Of a DNA stretch of 64,000 bases, positions 59,361-64,000 are shown piece after piece. The notes below the pieces were generated by a model, which saw only the letters and a program-made list of their open reading frames with translations, did not search any database and was not told the DNA's origin. Each line of letters opens with the position of its first letter. Position 1 is the stretch's first letter. Origin of the DNA: CAWDNM01 sp964521195 (lineage in GTDB: Bacteria > Actinomycetota > Coriobacteriia > Anaerosomatales > JAAXUF01); contig CAZFRE010000005.1 in the NCBI GenBank assembly GCA_964521195.1, forward strand, positions 93,340-157,339, given 5' to 3'. The translations under genes and the position numbers were made by a program.

Positions 59361-59695
59361 AGTTCCTCGCCTTATGGGCGCTCGTGCACGAGACCGCCGA
59401 TGAGGGGTGGAAGGCGGCAGTGGCGCGCGGCGAGCGTCAGCAGACGGGCGACATGGATGCCGGCCCCGAGGCTTTCGTCGACGGGCTCTCGGCAGCCATC
59501 GCGGAGCGCAAGGAGCAGCTCAAGGCCGACTTGGCGAGGGGCGGTGGCGAGTCACCGGGGGATCGTGCCGAGGTCGGCGAGCACCTCGACGAGCTGCGGT
59601 TCGAGGTGTCCGAGCTGCGCGGCAGACTCGAGTCGATGCAGGCGACGTTGGATGCCCTGCTGGAGCGCAGCCTTCCGGACGAGTCGACCCGATAG
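59339..59695 (+). CDS. Small coiled-coil protein of unknown function
   Basis: 118 residues. An N-terminal aromatic segment (MDNDDFMKFLALWALVHE) is followed by charged helices. The last 50 residues form a heptad coiled coil (HLDELRFEVSELRGRLESMQ). Start ATG 59339 has GGAGGGGGAG just upstream and overlaps the ATPase gene by 22 nt; the UbiB-like gene follows 8 nt later. The layout resembles short PHA-granule- or UbiB-associated coiled-coil proteins, but I do not recognise the family. Probably a partner of the kinase-like protein next door. Confidence 0.6.
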   Translation: MDNDDFMKFLALWALVHETADEGWKAAVARGERQQTGDMDAGPEAFVDGLSAAIAERKEQLKADLARGGGESPGDRAEVGEHLDELRFEVSELRGRLESMQATLDALLERSLPDESTR

Positions 59696-59703
59696 GATCC
59701 CGG

Positions 59704-61059
59704 ATGGCATCTCGGGGAGCACAGGTCGCGTTCACCCTCCTGCGACACGCCGTGGCCGCCGCGCCATCGGCGCGATTCGGGTTCGCGTCCCGCGCTCGAC
59801 GCGACCGGGCGATCGGCCGTGCGCTGCGCCTGGCGTTCCAGGAGTTGGGTCCCGCATGGATCAAGCTCGGCCAGCTGGTCTCGGTCCGTCCGGACGTGTT
59901 TCCGGCGGAGTGGGTCTTTGAGATGGAGGCTCTGCGCGACGCGGTGCAGCCCCTGCCCGCCGCCGCCGTACGGGCCGTGGTGGCCGAGGAGTTCGGTACC
60001 GATCCGGAGGACCTGTTCGAGAGCTTCGAGGACGAGCCGATCGCCTCAGCGTCGATCGCACAGGTGCACCGCGCGGTCCTGGCCGACGACTACCGACCGG
60101 TGGTCGGCGACCTGCTGGCAGCGGGCACGCCGCTCGCGATCAAGATCGTGCGACCCGGATCCGAGCAAGCGATCCTGGCGGACATCGCCGCCGCGCGCCC
60201 GCTTGCGGCGTGGGCAAGCCGGCTTCGGGCAGTGCGCCGCTTCAACCTGCCGGGGCTGCTCGACGAGTTCGCGGCCTCACTCTCATCGGAGTGCGACCTT
60301 CGTAACGAGGCACGTGTCGCCGATCGGTTCGCGTTCGACTTCCGAGACGATCCGCTGGTGGTGGTACCGAGGGTGGTGTGGCCCCGCACGTCTCGGCGGG
60401 TGCTTGCGATGGAGTACGTCGCGGGTTGGCGGCTGTCAGACATGGACGACGCTGCGCGCGGCGGTGTCGACGGCTACGCTCTGGCCCTCCATGGCGCGGA
60501 GGTCTTCATGAGGGGCGTGCTCGTGCTGGGTCGGTATCACGCCGACCTGCACCCTGCGAACGTGTTCGTGACCCCGGACGGGCGGATCTGCTATCTGGAC
60601 TTCGGCATCGTCGGCATCACGACGCCCGACCAGCGCGACGCCATCGCCCAGGTGCTCGCAGCGACGGTCTACGGTGACGCCGATCGCGCGCTGAGGTACT
60701 CGGCGAAGCTGGGGCTGGTTGTTCCCGAGCCGGCGCGTGCGCACGTCAAGTCGGCGGTCGCCGCGCTCATGAACGAGACGCTTTCGACGCCCCCGCGCGA
60801 CATCAGGGCGTTCGCGATCGGGTTTCTCGGGATCATGAACGATGCCCGCGTCGCCGTACCCGTCGGCTATGGGCTGCTGATCAAGGCGCTCGTGACCGTC
60901 GAGGGCGTCTCGCGGGCCATCTATCCCGACATCGACATCACTCAGGCCGCCAAGCCGTTCGCGACGCGATTGATCGCACAGCAGATGCTCTCGCCACAGC
61001 GGCTGAACGAGCGGATGCCGGACGCGCTGCGGGCGGCGATTCGAGAACTCGCAGGCTAG
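59704..61059 (+). CDS. UbiB/ABC1/ADCK-family kinase-like protein
   Basis: 451 residues. Family features are the KxGQ motif (WIKLGQLVSVRPDVFP), the alanine-rich loop ASASIAQVHRAVL, the ATP-binding Lys in LAIKIVRPG, and the catalytic segment YHADLHPANVFV followed by DFGIVG. These proteins bind ATP and support isoprenoid-quinone synthesis or membrane lipid handling; the reaction is unsettled. No quinone synthesis genes are in the window. The C-terminus lacks the two clear membrane helices of E. coli UbiB. Confidence 0.88.
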   Translation: MASRGAQVAFTLLRHAVAAAPSARFGFASRARRDRAIGRALRLAFQELGPAWIKLGQLVSVRPDVFPAEWVFEMEALRDAVQPLPAAAVRAVVAEEFGTDPEDLFESFEDEPIASASIAQVHRAVLADDYRPVVGDLLAAGTPLAIKIVRPGSEQAILADIAAARPLAAWASRLRAVRRFNLPGLLDEFAASLSSECDLRNEARVADRFAFDFRDDPLVVVPRVVWPRTSRRVLAMEYVAGWRLSDMDDAARGGVDGYALALHGAEVFMRGVLVLGRYHADLHPANVFVTPDGRICYLDFGIVGITTPDQRDAIAQVLAATVYGDADRALRYSAKLGLVVPEPARAHVKSAVAALMNETLSTPPRDIRAFAIGFLGIMNDARVAVPVGYGLLIKALVTVEGVSRAIYPDIDITQAAKPFATRLIAQQMLSPQRLNERMPDALRAAIRELAG

Positions 61060-61161
61060 CCGCTCCAAGCTTGCGCGCGAAATGCGACCTCTGCACTCCA
61101 GTCACGGGCGCGTTATGCCGAAAAACCTGTGGAAGGCGCAGCGACCGTCATGGGGGAGTGC

Positions 61162-63609
61162 GTGGCAGTAGCAGACAGGGCCCGGCAACAGCTGGGCGAA
61201 CGCGATAGGACCGCGCTCATCGCACTCGGGGGCATCGTGCTCGCGGGGGGCGTGTGGGTGTTGTGGGCGTGGGTCTCGGCGGTCGTCGGCGATCTCGACT
61301 TCGCCGACTCGCTCTTCAGTCCGTCCAGCGATCAGGTCGTTCAGCGGCTCGCCGCGATCGTGGTCGTCATGCTCGGCACCTTGCTCGCCCAAGCGGGCTA
61401 CTCCCGCTGGTTCCGCACGGTCGAGAAGCTGCGCATAGAACAGGCGCGAATCGACCAGCTCTACGCCAACAGCCCCGACGCGAAGTACTCACTCACACCG
61501 GAGCTCACCGTCCTGTTCGCGAATCCGCCGGCTGTGACCCTCGCCGGTCTTCCCAACGAATCCATCGTCGGTGGCCGCTGCTACGAGACGATCTGGAAGC
61601 GGCAGCAGCCATGCGAGGGCTGTCCCGTGGCCGAGGTCGTCGCCGACGGCAAGCGACGCGAGCGCACGGTGCGCGAGACGGCCAACGGCGCCACACGCTG
61701 GTTCGACCACCTCGTCTACCCCGTCATCGCCGGCGACGGCTCGATCGAGTCGCTCGTGGAGGTCTACCGAGACGTGACCGGACTCCGAGAGGCCGAGGAG
61801 GCGCTGCTCCTCGCGAACTCGGAGCTGGAATCGCGCGTCGACGAGCGCACTATGGAGCTCGCAGCGACCAACGTCGCGCTCGAGGCCGAGGCGGCCGAGC
61901 GCGAGCGCACCGCCGCGGCGCTCCGCGAGTCCGAGGAGCGCTACCGCCTGCTGGTCGACGGTTCGCCGGACATGGTGATCGTTCATCGCGACGGTCTGAT
62001 CGCCTACGTCAACCCGCCGGGCGCCGAGTTGTTGGGCGTCCCGGACGCAGCGGATCTCATCGGGCGGCCCGTGCGCGAACTCTGGCGTTCCGCGACCCCT
62101 GACTTCGACCTGGTCGAGATCGAGAAGGCGTTGTGGACCGGCGATCTGCGCACGCCGATGCCGGTCATCCTGTGCCGGCCCGACGGTGGTTTCGTCGACG
62201 TCGAGCTCACCGTCGCGTCGATGGAGACGGCGGACGGGCGCTCGGTGCAGTGCCTCGTGCGCGACGTGACCGAGCGGGTGCAGGCGCAGCGTACCATCGA
62301 GCGGATGGCGTTCTACGACACGCTCACGGACCTGCCGAACCGCGCTCTCCTCAACGACCGCCTGGACTCCGCACTCGCGCGAGCGCGCAGGCGCGGGGAG
62401 GCGCTCGCGGTCGTCTTCGTGGATCTCGACGACTTCAAGACCATCAACGACACGCTCGGCCACCTCGTTGGCGACGGCGTGTTGCGCGCGGTTGCGAACC
62501 GCATGCGCGCACTCGTCCGCGAAGAGGACACGGTCGCTCGCCAGAGTGGCGATGAGTTCACGATCATCGCGCGAGTCGGCGACCGTGACGGAGCGTCAGC
62601 GCTCGCGGAGCGCATACTCGACGCGCTCAAGGACTCGCTCGTCGTCGATGGCTATGAGCTGCACGTGAGCGCGAGCATCGGCATCGCCGTGTTCCCCACC
62701 GACGGCATCGAGGCCGTGGAGCTGCTGCGCCACGCGGACACGGCCATGTATCAGGCCAAGGAACTCGGCCGCAACACGTACCGTGTCTACTCGCCCGCGA
62801 TGTCGAACGCAGCCATCGACAGGCTTGAACTCGAGGCGGGCCTGCGATCGGCCGTCGACGGGCGCCAGTTCGTGCTGCACTACCAGCCGCAGGTCGATGT
62901 CGACTCAGGCCGGACCGTCGGCGTCGAGGCACTCATCCGCTGGCAGCACCCCGCGCAAGGGCTGCTCTATCCCGGCGCATTCATGGAACTCGCCGAGCAG
63001 ACCGGGTTCATGGGTGAGATCGGCCACTGGGTGCTGTCTACGGCGTGCGAGAACGCCGGACGCTGGCATGCCGCAGGGCACGAGTTCGGTCGCATCTGCG
63101 TGAACCTCTCGGCACGCGAATTCGTTCAGCAGGACATCGTCGCCAACGTGAAGAGCGCGCTGGAGGCGTCGGGGCTGAAGCCGGAGATGCTCGAGCTCGA
63201 GATCACGGAGAGCGTGGCGATGCACAACGTCGATCACGTCTTCGGGGTGCTGCGCGAGCTCAGGGAACTCGGCGTGCGTGTGGCGATCGACGACTTCGGG
63301 ACCGGCTACTCGTCGATGAGCTACCTCCAGCGGTTCCCCATCACGACCCTCAAGATCGCGCAGGACTTCATGCGCGAAGTGCACGTGGACGCGCAGAGCG
63401 CGGCGATCGCGGGCATGGTGATCGACCTGTGCACCGAACTCGAGCTCGACATCGTCGCCGAGGGAGTCGAGAACGACGAGCAGCTCGAGTTCCTCAGGCG
63501 CCGGGGTTGCCACGTCATCCAGGGCAATCTGTTCTCGAAGCCCGTCACCGATGACGAGTTGACGGCGCTGCTCGAGCGCGCGCCCTCGGTCGAGTCTGAA
63601 GCCCTCTAG
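61162..63609 (+). CDS. Membrane-bound PAS-GGDEF-EAL cyclic-di-GMP signalling protein
   Basis: About 815 residues. Two membrane helices (ALIALGGIVLAGGVWVLWAW and LAAIVVVMLGTLLAQAGY), a PAS domain with cysteines (QQPCEGCPV), a coiled-coil linker, a second PAS domain (SPDMVIVHRDGLIAYVN), a GGDEF domain with RQSGDEF instead of GGDEF, and an EAL domain (VEALIRWQHP, NLSAREF, EITESV, IDDFGTGYSS, VAEGVEN) with its metal ligands apparently intact. It may degrade c-di-GMP; SGDEF can be active or regulatory. GTG 61162 is preferred (GGGGGAG upstream); GTG 61129 and ATG 61150 are alternatives. Confidence 0.9.
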   Translation: MAVADRARQQLGERDRTALIALGGIVLAGGVWVLWAWVSAVVGDLDFADSLFSPSSDQVVQRLAAIVVVMLGTLLAQAGYSRWFRTVEKLRIEQARIDQLYANSPDAKYSLTPELTVLFANPPAVTLAGLPNESIVGGRCYETIWKRQQPCEGCPVAEVVADGKRRERTVRETANGATRWFDHLVYPVIAGDGSIESLVEVYRDVTGLREAEEALLLANSELESRVDERTMELAATNVALEAEAAERERTAAALRESEERYRLLVDGSPDMVIVHRDGLIAYVNPPGAELLGVPDAADLIGRPVRELWRSATPDFDLVEIEKALWTGDLRTPMPVILCRPDGGFVDVELTVASMETADGRSVQCLVRDVTERVQAQRTIERMAFYDTLTDLPNRALLNDRLDSALARARRRGEALAVVFVDLDDFKTINDTLGHLVGDGVLRAVANRMRALVREEDTVARQSGDEFTIIARVGDRDGASALAERILDALKDSLVVDGYELHVSASIGIAVFPTDGIEAVELLRHADTAMYQAKELGRNTYRVYSPAMSNAAIDRLELEAGLRSAVDGRQFVLHYQPQVDVDSGRTVGVEALIRWQHPAQGLLYPGAFMELAEQTGFMGEIGHWVLSTACENAGRWHAAGHEFGRICVNLSAREFVQQDIVANVKSALEASGLKPEMLELEITESVAMHNVDHVFGVLRELRELGVRVAIDDFGTGYSSMSYLQRFPITTLKIAQDFMREVHVDAQSAAIAGMVIDLCTELELDIVAEGVENDEQLEFLRRRGCHVIQGNLFSKPVTDDELTALLERAPSVESEAL

Positions 63610-64000
63610 CCGACCACGCTCTCGCGGGCGGCTGCGGGCAGGACGTCGTTCATGGAGCCGGTCCGGTAACCGTCCAGATCGAGCGCAGCGTACGCGAACC
63701 CCGCGTTGCGGACCGCAGCCGACACGCGCTCGCGCAGCTCCCATGCCCGGTCGATGTCGGCACCCGCGACCTCGATGCGCGCGACCGAACCGTGCGCTCG
63801 GACGCGGAACTGGGCCAGGCCGAGCTCGGCCAGCGCGTTCTCGGCGAAGGCGACACGGGCGAGTCCCGCATCGGTGATCGGGACGCCGTAGGGGAAGCGC
63901 GAGGCGAGGCACGCCATCGAAGGCTTGTCCCAGTTCGGCAGCGTCAGCTCGCGCGCGAGCTCGCGGATCTCGGACTTGGTGAGGCCGACTTCGGCGAGGG
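63606..64000 (-). CDS. larE: LarE-like sulfur transferase, N-terminus beyond window edge
   Basis: The last ~131 residues of a reverse-strand protein. The segment WDKPSMACLASRFPYG matches the LarE region whose Cys is the sacrificial sulfur donor in the nickel-pincer cofactor pathway of lactate racemase-type enzymes. RVRAHGSVARIEVAG and FAYAALDLDGYRTGSMN are also typical C-terminal LarE blocks. The PP-loop ATP site lies outside the window. The stop codon shares a CTAG tetranucleotide with the converging GGDEF-EAL stop. Confidence 0.88.
   Translation of the reverse strand, partial: LAEVGLTKSEIRELARELTLPNWDKPSMACLASRFPYGVPITDAGLARVAFAENALAELGLAQFRVRAHGSVARIEVAGADIDRAWELRERVSAAVRNAGFAYAALDLDGYRTGSMNDVLPAAARESVVG

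Overview
The window is high-GC (roughly two-thirds G+C), densely coded DNA with actinobacterial hallmarks: a PdtaS/PdtaR two-component pair with an ANTAR output domain, an orphan GlnR-like regulator beside glnA, and many GTG starts in overlapping operons. Large multiheme c-type cytochromes, a split archaeal-type glutamate synthase and an HdrBC-like protein suggest an anaerobic, possibly metal- or mineral-interacting lineage such as deep Coriobacteriia (OPB41/Anaerosomatales type). That placement is an inference; no rRNA or marker comparison could be run. I see no insertion sequences, phage genes, CRISPR arrays or rRNA. One tRNA is present.

Layout. 0-9.4 kb: a truncated NlpC/P60 gene, tspO, nadE, a GNAT acetyltransferase, class I aldolase, accD-accA-pfkA (4-nt overlaps), an LsrF-like aldolase/thiolase with a zinc dehydrogenase. 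9.4-14.3 kb: Fur/PerR-type regulator with katG, and a convergent UvrD/PcrA-like helicase. 14.5-22.1 kb: a complete but unusual F-type ATP synthase operon with two b-type subunits, no free delta gene, a delta-like domain fused in front of alpha, a divergent c subunit, and an epsilon without its C-terminal helices. 22.1-26.8 kb: MFS transporter, tRNA-Leu(CAA), pdtaS-pdtaR, an Lrp regulator and a LysE exporter. 26.8-47.2 kb: nitrogen assimilation interleaved with cytochromes: glnA1 and a glutamate-synthase-like gene (divergent), two giant cytochromes, a four-gene glutamate synthase cluster led by an HdrBC-like fusion, a third cytochrome, glnA2 and a GlnR-like regulator. 47.3-64 kb: polA, rpsA, coaE, a lytic transglycosylase, uvrB, small unknowns, an ArsR-P-type ATPase metal operon, a UbiB kinase, a GGDEF-EAL protein and the end of larE.

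The most interesting system is the nitrogen-control circuit. Three nitrogen promoter regions carry GAAAC/GAAAT elements on an 11-bp period, the spacing of actinobacterial GlnR boxes, and a GlnR-like gene lies just downstream of glnA2. The glutamate synthase operon also has a leader that looks like a textbook ANTAR antitermination target: two hairpins with hexanucleotide loops having A at position 1 and G at position 4, the second abutting an intrinsic-terminator-like hairpin. An ANTAR protein (PdtaR) is encoded 12 kb away. The operon may therefore be controlled at initiation by GlnR and at elongation by PdtaR. It also seems to feed electrons to glutamate synthase through an HdrBC-like iron-sulfur protein, since no GltD-type NADPH subunit is present.
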